Shown here: positions 7,992-16,526 of the stretch, piece by piece
Layout of the letters: each line of letters begins with the position of its first letter
Position numbering within the stretch: the stretch's first letter is position 1
Origin: Streptomyces sp. CGMCC 4.7035
GTDB lineage: Bacteria; Actinomycetota; Actinomycetes; Streptomycetales; Streptomycetaceae
Assembly: GCF_031583065.1 (NCBI RefSeq)
Contig: NZ_CP134053.1
Coordinates: forward strand, 7,481,001 to 7,545,000
Direction of reading: 5' to 3'
Length of the DNA: 64,000 nucleotides
The notes under the pieces: model-generated
Seen by the model: the letters and a program-made list of their open reading frames with translations, nothing else
The model's database searches: none
Told to the model about the DNA's origin: nothing
Translations under genes and position numbers: made by a program

Positions 7992-8798
7992 CTACCGCGT
8001 CGGGGTGACTCCGGGTACCGGCTTGACCGGAACGTACTTCTGGGTGTCGAAATCGATGACCACCGGCTGCGACTCGGAACTCACCTTGACGCGGACCCGG
8101 TACATGGTGCCGTCCGAACCGACCCAGTAGCGCACGTTGCCGGCCGTGTCGGAGCGCTCACGGGAGGACGGCCCGGTCATGACGTCCACCCGACGCCCGT
8201 CCACCTGGTCTCGTCCCCACCAGGTGGCGCCGTTCTGCGGCAGCAGTTCGGCGTTGTCCGGCCGGTCGCTGCCAAGACGGAGTGCGATGGCCAGCGAACT
8301 GTCCAGAGCGCTGCCGGACGACTGGAGCGGACGGCTGTACCAGCCCGAGCGGGGCGGCGACGCGGGTGCGTGCGCCGAGGCGTTCGCCATCGGGTGGACG
8401 AACACGGCGGTGGCCGTCCACTCGATGAGCCCGTCGCTGGATGTGTCGCGCCCGGTGCCGTGCACCACGCCGTAACCGAGCTTGCCCCGGTAGTCGACGG
8501 ACCCGGTGACGACCAGCCCACCGGCGGTGCCCGGCACAGTGATCGTCACCGCGCGGCCCTTCGCCTCGTAGTTACGGAACCGCGTGATCGCCAGGCGGTT
8601 CGCCTCATCCGACGTCAGTGCGCGCGGGCCGCTGGGGCCGGAGCCGCCGCCGGCGACCAGGAACGCGGCCACGGCGACGGCCGCTGTGCCGATGAAGGCT
8701 GCCGCCCAGCGTGGCCGCAGCCATCGGCGCCGGTCAGCCGCACGGCCTGGTAAAGCTTGCTGGATTCTCACGCTCCGCACGCGGCTCGACGCTGACAC
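7992..8798 (-). CDS. Membrane-anchored hypothetical protein
   Basis: A 268-residue protein with a basic cytoplasmic N-terminus, one membrane helix at about residues 33-50 (WAAAFIGTAAVAVAAFLVAG) and an extracytoplasmic domain of about 215 residues. The outside part is mostly beta-strand and ends in SQPVVIDFDTQKYVPVKPVP. No known family recognised. The GTG at 8798 is the longest start; the ribosome site is weak. The gene converges on the beta-helix gene and lies downstream of the large surface protein gene, from which a strong hairpin at 8919-8956 separates it. Confidence 0.7.
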   Translation of the reverse strand: MSASSRVRSVRIQQALPGRAADRRRWLRPRWAAAFIGTAAVAVAAFLVAGGGSGPSGPRALTSDEANRLAITRFRNYEAKGRAVTITVPGTAGGLVVTGSVDYRGKLGYGVVHGTGRDTSSDGLIEWTATAVFVHPMANASAHAPASPPRSGWYSRPLQSSGSALDSSLAIALRLGSDRPDNAELLPQNGATWWGRDQVDGRRVDVMTGPSSRERSDTAGNVRYWVGSDGTMYRVRVKVSSESQPVVIDFDTQKYVPVKPVPGVTPTR

Positions 8799-8918
8799 TC
8801 TTCTGATTCACCCTCTCAATTCACCACACTGCTCGGCCGCCGCGCGGTCGCGGCGGCACTCGGCAGTCCGGTGACAGACGACGCGAAGGCCGGCCCTCAT
8901 GGACCGGCCGAGACGTGG

Positions 8919-8956
8919 TCTGCCTGCCCGCGCCATCCGGATCGCGGGCAGGCAGA
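8919..8956 (-). terminator. Perfect 14-bp hairpin after the SdrD-type gene
   Basis: Arms TCTGCCTGCCCGCG (8919-8932) and CGCGGGCAGGCAGA (8943-8956) with a 10-base loop. It lies 36 bases beyond the stop codon of the minus-strand gene ending at 8992. Confidence 0.75.
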
Positions 8957-8991
8957 TCACTGTTGTTCGGTTCGTTCGTTGTTCGGTTCAT

Positions 8992-11511
8992 TCAGTGTGT
9001 CTGGGCGCGACGCTTCCGGCTCACGAACGCGATGACCAGGCCCGTACCCACCAGCAGACCGACGAGGGCGATCATCACTGGCAGCCCGGACATACCGGTG
9101 TGCGCCAGCGAGCCCGAGTCTCCACCGGCCGGGGCCGGGTTGTTGGCAGGCGGCGCGGGTGACGGCGACGTAGAGGCCGGTGGCGAGGTCGGCGTCGCGG
9201 TCGCGCTCGGGGACGGCGTCGGTGTCGGCGTCGGGGTTGCCTTCGGGATGTACACCCCGGCGTCGATCGTGTGATCGACCCCTCCCGGCTTGTCCGGCGC
9301 CGTGACGGGCGCGTAGCCGTTGCACAACTGACCGGTGGTCGGCGGGGTCACGTTGGAGTCATGCGCACGGTTGGTACCGGCCCGTGGAAGCGTGAACCTC
9401 AGCTCGCTCGCCGGGGGTTGGCCCGGCACCTTGCTGGTGTCCGCGGTGCACACGTCGAACTGCACCGTGTACTTCGCGCCCGGCGTGAGCTCGTACGCGG
9501 CGCCGACACCACCGAAGTAGTACTCGCCGGCGTCATTGGTCCTGGTCGTGGCGACCTGTTTGCCGTCCGCGTCCAGCAGGTTGATCGTCGCCCCCGGCAG
9601 CAGCACGTGCCCCGGGTCCTGGATCCCGTTGTGGTCGCCGTCGAACCACACGACGTTGCCGATCTGGATCGGCGCGTTCGCCGCCGCGTACGCGATGTCA
9701 CCGAGCCCACCGGCCTTGCCGAACCCGTTCTGTTCCTGGCCTACGAACTGGTACGCGTTGGCGGCCGGAGCGTTGCCCGGGCCCTGACCGGTCGTGATGT
9801 TGTGGTAACCGGTCCCGGCGGTTTCGATGTTGACGGTCGGGTCGAACTCCGTGCTGACGACCCACTGCTGCTGCGGGATATAGGCCACCGACCCCAGCGC
9901 GGTTTCCTCGTGCCCGGCGGCAAAGAAGTCGCCCGGGAAGTATTCGACGACACCGTTGTCCTGGCCGCCATTGGTGGCGGGAGTGGCGTGGTTGGGGCAG
10001 TTTCCGGTGCCTTCCCACGCGTATCCACCGGTGGGGTCGGCGCAGGCCATGTTGATGTCACCACCGGACATGCCGAGTTCCGGCGTGTTGTTCCCCGGGC
10101 GAGGGTCCAGCCCCTTCGCACTGAGAACGTCCATGAACCGGTCGCGGAAACCCAGAATCATCGAACCGTCGCGGCCGAAGGCGAGAGAGGCCAGCTCCGG
10201 CTGCGGATCGATGAACGCACCGCCCACCTTCCCTTCGTCCCACGTGGTCAGAGATGTGTTCCACGGGTTCCAGTGGGTGGCCTGGGCGACGTCACCGGCA
10301 CCGCGAAAGACGGTGCCGCGCTTGTCGGTGAGCGCGTGGGTCAGCACCGTGGTGAACCGCTCGCCGTCGTAGGTGTAGACGACGGCTTTCAGGTCCGCGC
10401 GCTTCTGCGTGCTCTCCGCGTTGCACACTCCGCCGACGTAGAGCTTGTTGTCGTGCGTGGCCAGGCCGAACGGCCGCCAGTCGTTGGGTGTCGCGCACCC
10501 CGGGTCCGGGATCCGCACCGTCGACTTGGGCACCGAGGCGGTGGCCCCCGTGGCGTCGAAGCTCACCAGGCTGCGGGTCAGCAGGTTCACCGCGTACAGC
10601 GTGGAGCCGTCCTCCGACAGGGTCAGGCCACCGATGCTCTCCTTGCCCGGTGCGTCGGTGAACCCGGGGTCCTTGATCATGTTGGCGGTGTCGTGCGGCG
10701 TCACCGCGGCGGCCGGCACACGCGCGAACAGCTCCGGGGCACCCCCGCCGTTGACCGGCACCGTATAGATCGCGCCGGCGCCCTTCGGCCCGTACGGGGC
10801 GTACCGGCGGGCGAACGCGCTCTGGAACAGCCGGGTCCGGTACTTGTCGTACGCCAACCCGAACGTCGTGCCCACCTGGTCCTGCGTGGCCAGCGTGGTC
10901 GGGCACGCCACATCGGTAGGACACGTGCCCCGGGTCTTCGTCCCGAACGCCACCAATGCCCGGGTGTCGGTTCCGTTGGCGCCGTTCTGGACCGGCACGA
11001 AGTAGCGCGAGTCCGGCAGCGCGTAGTCGGCCGGATCCCACACCCCCGTCACCACCGAGGCGTTCTTTCCGTCCGACACATCCACGAACGACGTGAAGCT
11101 GTCGAAGTGGTTCTCCGTCGTCGACGCGGGCGCCGCCTGCAGATAGTCGCTGTACGGTGCCGGGATGCTGACATCGACGCGGTATTGGCCGCCGCTCAGC
11201 ACGGCCGACCCCGACACCACGACCTTTCCGGTGGCATCCGTGACGCCGGTGACCTCATGTCCAGCGGGGTCGGAGACCTCCACCTTCATGCCCCGCTGCG
11301 GCACGTCCATCGTCGCGTTGATCACGCCGGTGCCGAAGAAGTCGCGCAGCACCTGCACCGTCAGCGTGCCGTCGTCGGTCGAAGCGGCGGCCGGTGCAGC
11401 CGTCGCTCCCATGGCGCCGCCTGCCAGTAAGAGAACAGATAAGCCCGTGCGCGCCAGTGGCTCCACAAGTCTGTGGGCCGACCGGCGCGAGTCTCTGTCG
11501 ACTCGGTTCAT
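8992..11511 (-). CDS. SdrD B-like surface protein, LAHTG sortase substrate
   Basis: An 839-residue secreted protein. The ATG at 11511 follows GTGGAGTGTGATGCC, and the signal peptide ends near ATAAPAAAS. The central 500 residues are propeller-like (GGLTLSEDGSTLYAVNLLT; AYIPQQQWVVSTEFD). An SdrD B-type domain follows (IGNVVWFDGDHNGIQDPG, then GATINLLDADGK), a calcium-binding beta fold used as a stalk in wall proteins. Next comes a Thr/Pro/Ser-rich wall-spanning linker. The C-terminus is a sorting signal: LAHTG at 802-806, a hydrophobic helix, then RKRRAQTH. LAxTG is the motif of class E sortases in Streptomyces, so the protein is likely covalently wall-attached. The open frame extends 20 codons upstream to 11571, without a ribosome site. 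No sortase gene is in the window. Confidence 0.88.
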   Translation of the reverse strand: MNRVDRDSRRSAHRLVEPLARTGLSVLLLAGGAMGATAAPAAASTDDGTLTVQVLRDFFGTGVINATMDVPQRGMKVEVSDPAGHEVTGVTDATGKVVVSGSAVLSGGQYRVDVSIPAPYSDYLQAAPASTTENHFDSFTSFVDVSDGKNASVVTGVWDPADYALPDSRYFVPVQNGANGTDTRALVAFGTKTRGTCPTDVACPTTLATQDQVGTTFGLAYDKYRTRLFQSAFARRYAPYGPKGAGAIYTVPVNGGGAPELFARVPAAAVTPHDTANMIKDPGFTDAPGKESIGGLTLSEDGSTLYAVNLLTRSLVSFDATGATASVPKSTVRIPDPGCATPNDWRPFGLATHDNKLYVGGVCNAESTQKRADLKAVVYTYDGERFTTVLTHALTDKRGTVFRGAGDVAQATHWNPWNTSLTTWDEGKVGGAFIDPQPELASLAFGRDGSMILGFRDRFMDVLSAKGLDPRPGNNTPELGMSGGDINMACADPTGGYAWEGTGNCPNHATPATNGGQDNGVVEYFPGDFFAAGHEETALGSVAYIPQQQWVVSTEFDPTVNIETAGTGYHNITTGQGPGNAPAANAYQFVGQEQNGFGKAGGLGDIAYAAANAPIQIGNVVWFDGDHNGIQDPGHVLLPGATINLLDADGKQVATTRTNDAGEYYFGGVGAAYELTPGAKYTVQFDVCTADTSKVPGQPPASELRFTLPRAGTNRAHDSNVTPPTTGQLCNGYAPVTAPDKPGGVDHTIDAGVYIPKATPTPTPTPSPSATATPTSPPASTSPSPAPPANNPAPAGGDSGSLAHTGMSGLPVMIALVGLLVGTGLVIAFVSRKRRAQTH

Positions 11512-12196
11512 GGCATCACACTCCACACTTCTCTTGTCACGAAAACGAAGCACCCGCTTTTTTCGCTGCACGTCCCCTTCGTGGCCCCGGACACGGGCGC
11601 CAATCGCGGACGCGAAGGAAAAGAAAAGGGCCCGCCGCTGCCGCGTGGACCGATTTGTGATGATCGTTTGAGGATATTGCGGGCGAGTTGTAAATGCCGC
11701 AGGCCGGGGGCGGCGAACGCGCGATCAGAGCCTTGGGCAGGACCGCCCTGCGTTGTGTGTTTTTGCAGCTCAATCACGGCACCCTCGCCCCCACCGCCAA
11801 CCTCACCGACCGCCATCGCGAGCAGCGCGCGACATTCTACGCACTGGAGTCTCGCCGTCACCAACAGAATCCCTGGCATCCATCGGGATCCGCGGTAATC
11901 CCCGAGCGTCGGAGAATGGTGACCGGAAGAATGTGCGACAGCAACGTAATGGCCGAATCCGGTCCCCTCGAATGTGTGATGCCCAAGGTTTGTGCGGGCA
12001 ACATCTGCCGCCTTCACCTCTGCCGGGGATTCCCGAATCCACGTCCAGACGAAGATCAATGGGCGACGCGGGGGATCGCTGCGGTTCCCTCTCCGGTCGC
12101 CTGCCCGGCTTATGGCTGGGCCCTGGCTGCCCTATGCCGACGGCCGCCCGGTGGGGCTCGTGGTGCCCCTGCCGGACGGCCGTCACACCATGACGG
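11512..12196. other. Gene-poor stretch of about 685 bases
   Basis: Upstream DNA of the SdrD-type gene. Overlapping frames exist on both strands, but none shows a domain, ribosome site or steady codon bias, and the composition is less GC-rich than the surrounding genes. It should contain the promoter of the surface protein gene; no clear -35/-10 pair was identified. Confidence 0.5.
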
Positions 12197-12733
12197 TCAG
12201 CTGTCGGAGCGGAACGCTCCGTGGACTCGCAGGTTGCCCTGGATCGCCACCTGGTCGTCGTTGACGTGCATGACCCATGCATCCTCGGTACGGACCGACA
12301 GGAGCCGGTTGGCGTTCACCTTCCCCAGGAACAGCGACTCCCCGTGGACGACCAGCCGGAACCGCTCGTGATCGGTCGTCAGCTTGTCCCTGACCGTCAG
12401 GTCGCCCGCGACGACGGCACCCCCGACCTCCAGGTTCCGCATGGGCCGGAGATCGCCGTTGACTGTGAGGTCACCACCGACGACGGCGTCCTCGGCGTCT
12501 AGCCTGCCGTGGACGACCAACCGGGCCGGGTCCGCCTGTGTCTCCAGCACGTCGACGACGGTCAGCCCGCCTTCGACGGTAAGGCGTTCCTTCACCCTGG
12601 CCCGACGGGTGACCAGGTCGTTGAGGTCTGAACCCAACAGGAGGGCCGAAGACCGTTCCTTGCGGTCTTCGGCCCTCCGGCCACGTGTCGCACCGTACGG
12701 TCGTTTCCCAGCGTCTCCGTCCGGCTGTCGCAC
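12197..12733 (-). CDS. Bactofilin-like / polymer-forming repeat protein
   Basis: Up to 178 residues. From about residue 48 it repeats a short beta pattern: VKERLTVEGGLTVVDVL, RLDAEDAVVGGDLTVNGDL, EVGGAVVAGDLTVRDKL, GNLRVHGAF. Such left- or right-handed coil repeats occur in bactofilins and other polymer-forming proteins, so a structural role is possible, but the repeat is too short to name a family. The start is uncertain: the first 45 residues of the longest frame are encoded across a perfect 15-bp inverted repeat (12641-12677), so the true start may be the GTG near 12605 or another codon downstream of that hairpin. Gene confidence is moderate, start confidence low. Confidence 0.55.
   Translation of the reverse strand: MRQPDGDAGKRPYGATRGRRAEDRKERSSALLLGSDLNDLVTRRARVKERLTVEGGLTVVDVLETQADPARLVVHGRLDAEDAVVGGDLTVNGDLRPMRNLEVGGAVVAGDLTVRDKLTTDHERFRLVVHGESLFLGKVNANRLLSVRTEDAWVMHVNDDQVAIQGNLRVHGAFRSDS
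12641..12677. terminator. Perfect 15-bp inverted repeat
   Basis: Arms GAGGGCCGAAGACCG and CGGTCTTCGGCCCTC with a 7-base loop TTCCTTG. It looks like a factor-independent terminator or leader hairpin. It falls within the 5' end of the longest reading of the minus-strand gene 12197-12733, so either that gene starts later or the hairpin is translated. Confidence 0.7.
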
Positions 12734-12881
12734 CAGTCGAGGCAGCAGCCGATGACGCCGCGATCAGCGGAAAGAGGTTCAGGTTCCAACGAGTGAATCC
12801 GGCCGTTCCATGAGTAGCGGGGGACGGGACGGCGGGAAGGCCATTCTGCGTACCGGACAGCGACGGGCAGGAAGCATCCCT

Positions 12882-13202
12882 ATGCCGAAGTTCCTCATCC
12901 AGGCCACCTACACGCCCGAGGGCACCAAGGGTCTGCTCAAGGAAGGGGCGAGTGGCCGCGGCGCCGCCGTCGACCAGGCCGTCACCGGCCTCGGCGGGCA
13001 GGTCGAGGCCATGTACTTCGCCTTCGGGGAGGACGACATCGTGCTCATCGTCGACTTCCCCGACCCGGTCTCCATGGCCGCCGTCAGCCTCTCCGTCAAG
13101 GCCAGCGGAGCCCTCCACACCCGGGCCACCCCTCTCCTCACCCTCGACGAGATCGATGAGGCCGCCCGTCGGCAGGTCGCCTTTCGCGCCCCCGGCAGGT
13201 GA
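12882..13202 (+). CDS. GYD domain protein
   Basis: A 106-residue protein of the GYD family, alpha/beta ferredoxin-like folds of unknown function. Features: MPKFLIQATYTPEGTKGLLK at the start; GLGGQVEAMYFAFGEDDIVL and IVDFPDPVSMAAVSL in the middle. The ATG at 12882 is preceded by CAGGAAGCATCCCT, a good ribosome site; upstream in-frame ATGs add unrelated residues. Soluble. It lies 171 bases ahead of the two-domain VOC gene and could be co-transcribed with it. Confidence 0.85.
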   Translation: MPKFLIQATYTPEGTKGLLKEGASGRGAAVDQAVTGLGGQVEAMYFAFGEDDIVLIVDFPDPVSMAAVSLSVKASGALHTRATPLLTLDEIDEAARRQVAFRAPGR

Positions 13203-13373
13203 ATCCCGGAACCGAGAACACATCTGCACTCCGCACCCAGCCCATGGGCCCAGGCAGCCAAGGCCCGCCGACCCGCACCGCACAGCGCCCCATCGCTCCC
13301 GACCACGCGGCGGCGGCCCCTCCGCCTTCGCAGAGCGGCCGCAGGCCGGTATCGGACTCTTAGGAGAAAACGC

Positions 13374-14156
13374 ATGCTCGGCACCGCCTTTCGCACCGGC
13401 TCACCCAACTGGATCGACCTCGGCAGCCCCGACACGGACGCGGCTGCCGCCTTCTACGGCGCCGTCTTCGGGTGGCAGTTCGTGTCCGCCGGGCCCGATG
13501 CGGGCGGGTACGGCTTCTTCCAGAAGGAGGGGAAGACCGTCGGCGCCGTCGGGCCGCTGACCGAGGAGGGAGCCAAGTCGGCCTGGACGACGTACTTCCA
13601 GAGTGACGACATCCAGGCCACCGCCCGGGACGTGGTCGCCGGCGGGGGCAGTGTGCGCACCGAACCCATGGACGTGATGGGCGAGGGCTGGATGGCCCAG
13701 TTCACCGATCCCCAGGGGGCCCGGTTCGCCGTATGGCAGCCCGGGAGGACCAAGGGCCTGGAGAAGACGTCCGAGGACAACACGCTCGTGTGGGTGGAGC
13801 TGCACGTAGCCGATCCGGAAGCAGCAATCCGCTTCTACAAAGGGCTGTTCGGCTGGCGCTCCGCGGTGATGCAGGCACCTGGCCTGACGTACCAGGTACT
13901 CAGCATCAGGGACGGTGACCAGCAGGAGGGGGCCTTCGGCGGCGTGGCGCCGCTTCAGGGTGAGCAGGGGGAGACGCGCTGGGTGCCGTACTTCGCCGTG
14001 GCCGACGCGGATGCCGTCGTCGCGGCGGTGCAGGGGAACGGCGGGACCGTCGTCGTGCCGGCCGCAGACGTGCCGGAGGTCGGGCGCATCGCCTGGCTGG
14101 GGGATCCGAGCCAGGCGGTGTTCGCCGTGCTGAAGCCGAACCCGCGCCAGGGCTGA
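13374..14156 (+). CDS. Two-domain VOC family protein
   Basis: A 260-residue protein made of two vicinal-oxygen-chelate (glyoxalase-fold) domains, residues about 5-120 and 135-255. Each shows an IDLGSPDTDAAAAFYGAVFG-type opening (second copy VELHVADPEAAIRFYKGLFG) and a WMAQFTDPQGARFAVWQP-type ending (second copy IAWLGDPSQAVFAVLKP). This matches the CFP30B hydroxylase-like group of actinobacteria. VOC enzymes bind a divalent metal and act on small hydrophobic molecules; in this subgroup the substrate is unknown. The ATG follows TTAGGAGAAAACGC, a strong ribosome site. Confidence 0.88.
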   Translation: MLGTAFRTGSPNWIDLGSPDTDAAAAFYGAVFGWQFVSAGPDAGGYGFFQKEGKTVGAVGPLTEEGAKSAWTTYFQSDDIQATARDVVAGGGSVRTEPMDVMGEGWMAQFTDPQGARFAVWQPGRTKGLEKTSEDNTLVWVELHVADPEAAIRFYKGLFGWRSAVMQAPGLTYQVLSIRDGDQQEGAFGGVAPLQGEQGETRWVPYFAVADADAVVAAVQGNGGTVVVPAADVPEVGRIAWLGDPSQAVFAVLKPNPRQG

Positions 14157-14255
14157 CCGCTGCCGGTGAGGACCATCAGGTCGCCGCGGGCCGCGGCAAG
14201 CCGGCGGATGACGGAGAGAACGCGGCCGTCACCGGCCTGCTCGCGCGGCACCGGG

Positions 14256-14365
14256 TCAGTAGGGCCGGCCGGTCGGCATGACGGTGACGTGCGGAAGGTT
14301 CACGCGCGCCGGGAGGCTCGCCAGGAACCCGATGGTCCGCGCGACGTCCTGCGGCTTGAGACACG
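14256..14365 (-). pseudogene. SDR oxidoreductase, C-terminal remnant only
   Basis: The minus strand encodes LKPQDVARTIGFLASLPARV and then NLPHVTVMPTGRPY with a stop at 14256. This is the typical last 35 residues of a YdfG-like short-chain dehydrogenase. Upstream the similarity stops abruptly near 14360, and the frame continues into DNA belonging to the oppositely oriented MmyB remnant. The Rossmann fold and active site are gone, so the gene is dead. Confidence 0.65.
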
Positions 14366-14370
14366 GCAGC

Positions 14371-14513
14371 ATCTCCACACCCTGTGCGTCTACAACGTCG
14401 AACCGGGCTCCCGAACCGCCCAGGCCCTCCAACTCCTGACCAGCTGGACGGCGCCACAGCAGCAGACCCACCCGCCGTCCGAGCCCCACACCCCCTCCAC
14501 GGGAGCGTCGTGA
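14371..14513 (+). pseudogene. MmyB-type XRE regulator, C-terminal remnant
   Basis: The plus strand encodes HTLCVYNVEPGSRTAQALQL and LTSW, then a short tail and stop at 14513. This is the conserved end of the MmyB ligand-binding domain found at the C-terminus of many actinobacterial helix-turn-helix regulators (L-V-Y-A-E-P-G-S motif followed by A-L-x-L-L-A-S-W). The DNA-binding half is absent. Together with the SDR remnant it marks an internal deletion through a formerly divergent pair. Confidence 0.6.
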
Positions 14514-14794
14514 CCCGGAGCACAGGGAGCCCTCCGCTCGCCCCTGGGCCCTCGGCAACCACCCGGGGGCGGCAACGTCTCGGAACACGTGTGTTTTTTT
14601 GGCGGAGCGTGACCCTGGAGGAGCAACGGAGAGCCTCCGCTGACGCCCCGAAGACATGCAGGTCAGCGCTCCACCAGGGCGGCACCCAGCCGTGTGAGCC
14701 ACCTCCCGAAATGGGGCAAAACGCCTCACGGAGCTAGCGTGGAGGAGGGATATCGAGCAGATGCCCGGCACCGGCCCATGAAACGGAATGAGAC
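14514..14794. other. Intergenic, no gene seen
   Basis: About 280 bases with no supported gene. A T-tract (GTGTGTTTTTTTGG) occurs near 14590 and might terminate transcription from the remnant regulator. Confidence 0.4.
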
Positions 14795-15127
14795 ATGACC
14801 GCGCGAGCCAGCAGGACAGATCCCGACACCGCCACCGCGCCCCTCAATGAGCCGTACGATCCGGTCACGACCACGGGACCCCGTGGGCCCCGCGCCGCCG
14901 CTGAACGCGTCGTCTCGGCCGATTCGGGAACCGTCCGCATAGGCGACCTGCGGCTCGAACTGCCTCCGAGGGACCAGCTCGCCTACCTCGCGGGCCTCGG
15001 CGTCCTTACGGTCCTCAAGCTCATCGAGTGGCCCATCGCGCTCGCCATAGCCGTCGGGCACGAGCTGGCCCGCAGCCACCACGCCAAGGCACTGCGCGAG
15101 TTCGGGGAAGCCCTGGAAGAAGCGTGA
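14795..15127 (+). CDS. Small hypothetical membrane-associated protein
   Basis: A 110-residue protein. The N-terminal 45 residues are Thr/Pro-rich and probably disordered. A conserved-looking block (GTVRIGDLRLELPPRDQLAY) leads into one hydrophobic helix (LAGLGVLTVLKLIEWPIALA), then a basic amphipathic tail ending REFGEALEEA. The ATG follows GGAATGAGAC, a usable ribosome site. No known family. The tail-out topology and size resemble small actinobacterial membrane proteins of unknown role. Confidence 0.6.
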   Translation: MTARASRTDPDTATAPLNEPYDPVTTTGPRGPRAAAERVVSADSGTVRIGDLRLELPPRDQLAYLAGLGVLTVLKLIEWPIALAIAVGHELARSHHAKALREFGEALEEA

Positions 15128-15214
15128 GTGAGGGCGTCTGCATACGCGTCTCGCGCAGCCGCAGCAGGAACTCCAGCGCCGCCACCGACGACGATCGACG
15201 ACACCCTTCGCCTC

Positions 15215-16438
15215 TCAGCCGGCGGGCGGACCCACACTCTCCGCACCCGACGCAACCGGCACCTCGGCGGCTCGGCGCGGCTGTTGGCGCCTGGCCAGGG
15301 CGGCCAGCGTCAACGTCACCGTGATCGACGCCGCCGCCATCACCGTCATCGCCGCTCCCGGCGAGGCGAGTTGGGCCACCGCCCCCGCCAGCGCCGCACT
15401 CACGCCCTGCATCGTGAGCATGCCCGCCGAGTGCAGGCCCAGGGCGTGGCCGCTCAGTTCCTCCGGGGTCAGGGCCATCAGGCGTTCCTGCTGGATCAGG
15501 CTCGCGCCGAAGCCGACCGAGGCCAGCGCCGCGCAGGCCGCCGCCACGGGCACCGCGGGGTGCAGGACGAACAACAGATACGGGGCCGCCAGGAGCAACA
15601 GGAACGGGATGCCGAGGCGGCGGCGCAGCGCGGGCGGCAGGAGGCGGCCCGTCGTGACGTCCCCGACGAACATCCCGAACGCCGCGCACGCGAACAGCGC
15701 GCCCGCGCGGTCCGGCGCGTAGGAGACGTACAGCGACTCGCAGCCGACCACCAGGCCGTTGGGGATCCAGAGCAGCAGGTACGTCGTCCGGCGCGGCGGG
15801 GACGACCACAGCAACGCGTTGGTGCGCCAGGTCCGCGCGATCGAGGGGCGGCCGGAGGTACGGGGGGCCCGGCGGGTCAGGCCGAACCTGGTGCCCAGGG
15901 CCGCCGCGAGGTACAGGCCCGAGGCGACGACGAGTGTCGTGCGGGGGGAGAGCAGCACCACCAGGACGCCGCCCGTCGCGTACCCGGCGATCTGCAGAAG
16001 ACCGCTCATCATGTTGAAGACCGAACGGCCCAGCAGATAGCCGTCCTTGGACAGGACCTCGTTGAGCAGGCCCCAGCGGACCCCGCCGCCGAGCGACTGG
16101 ATCAGCCCGAGAAGCAGAAGCAGAGCGAAGACGGCACCGACCGGCAGGCCCGGCGCCGCCATCGCCGCCGTACCGGCCGCGAACGCGCAGGCGATACCGG
16201 TCAGCGTCGCGCGCGGCGGCAGCCGGTCCGCCGCCGACAGCAGCGTCGTCGCGCCCACGACCTGCGCCAGCTGCGGACCGAACATGCTCACCGCGGAGAG
16301 CAGGGGCGAGTCGGTGGCCCGGTACACCAGCGTGCCGAGCGCCAGGCCGCCGACCGTGGAGGCGGCCGTCTGGAGCGAGGTGGACAGGAACAGCGGGGTG
16401 AACTCCCGGGTGCGGAAGAGGTCGGAGTAGCTGCGCAT
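15215..16438 (-). CDS. MFS transporter, probable exporter
   Basis: A 407-residue polytopic membrane protein with about 11-12 hydrophobic helices, fitting the major facilitator superfamily (motif-A-like loop SAADRLPPRATLTG between helices 2 and 3). It begins MRSYSDLFRTREFTPLFLST, typical of drug-efflux-like actinobacterial MFS proteins. It is divergent from an ArsR-type regulator gene at 16527, and a perfect 22-bp palindrome lies between them, so expression is probably controlled by that regulator. The substrate cannot be predicted. The C-terminal 20 residues are polar. Confidence 0.87.
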   Translation of the reverse strand: MRSYSDLFRTREFTPLFLSTSLQTAASTVGGLALGTLVYRATDSPLLSAVSMFGPQLAQVVGATTLLSAADRLPPRATLTGIACAFAAGTAAMAAPGLPVGAVFALLLLLGLIQSLGGGVRWGLLNEVLSKDGYLLGRSVFNMMSGLLQIAGYATGGVLVVLLSPRTTLVVASGLYLAAALGTRFGLTRRAPRTSGRPSIARTWRTNALLWSSPPRRTTYLLLWIPNGLVVGCESLYVSYAPDRAGALFACAAFGMFVGDVTTGRLLPPALRRRLGIPFLLLLAAPYLLFVLHPAVPVAAACAALASVGFGASLIQQERLMALTPEELSGHALGLHSAGMLTMQGVSAALAGAVAQLASPGAAMTVMAAASITVTLTLAALARRQQPRRAAEVPVASGAESVGPPAG

Positions 16439-16475
16439 GGGCGGAGTCTGAGCAGGCGCCGAGAGGGGTCGTTAT

Positions 16476-16497
16476 TGTTTCGCGCACACGCGAAACA
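16476..16497. promoter_or_regulatory. Palindromic operator between MFS and ArsR genes
   Basis: TGTTTCGCG-CACA-CGCGAAACA, perfect 9-bp arms, in the 88-base gap between divergent genes. Location and symmetry fit binding by the ArsR-type regulator. Confidence 0.75.
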
Positions 16498-16526
16498 TCT
16501 GCCCCGCCGGGAGAGGGCGTACGACC

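Noticed and set aside
9271..11430. Long plus-strand open frame of 719 codons opposite the SdrD-type gene
   Set aside because: It is the antisense shadow of a gene with clear signal peptide, SdrD domain and sorting signal; its own product is Arg/Gly/Val-rich without motifs.
11694..12371. Plus-strand frame of 225 codons and opposing 183-codon frame in the 11.5-12.2 kb gap
   Set aside because: No ribosome site, no recognisable motif, and codon use unlike the surrounding genes.
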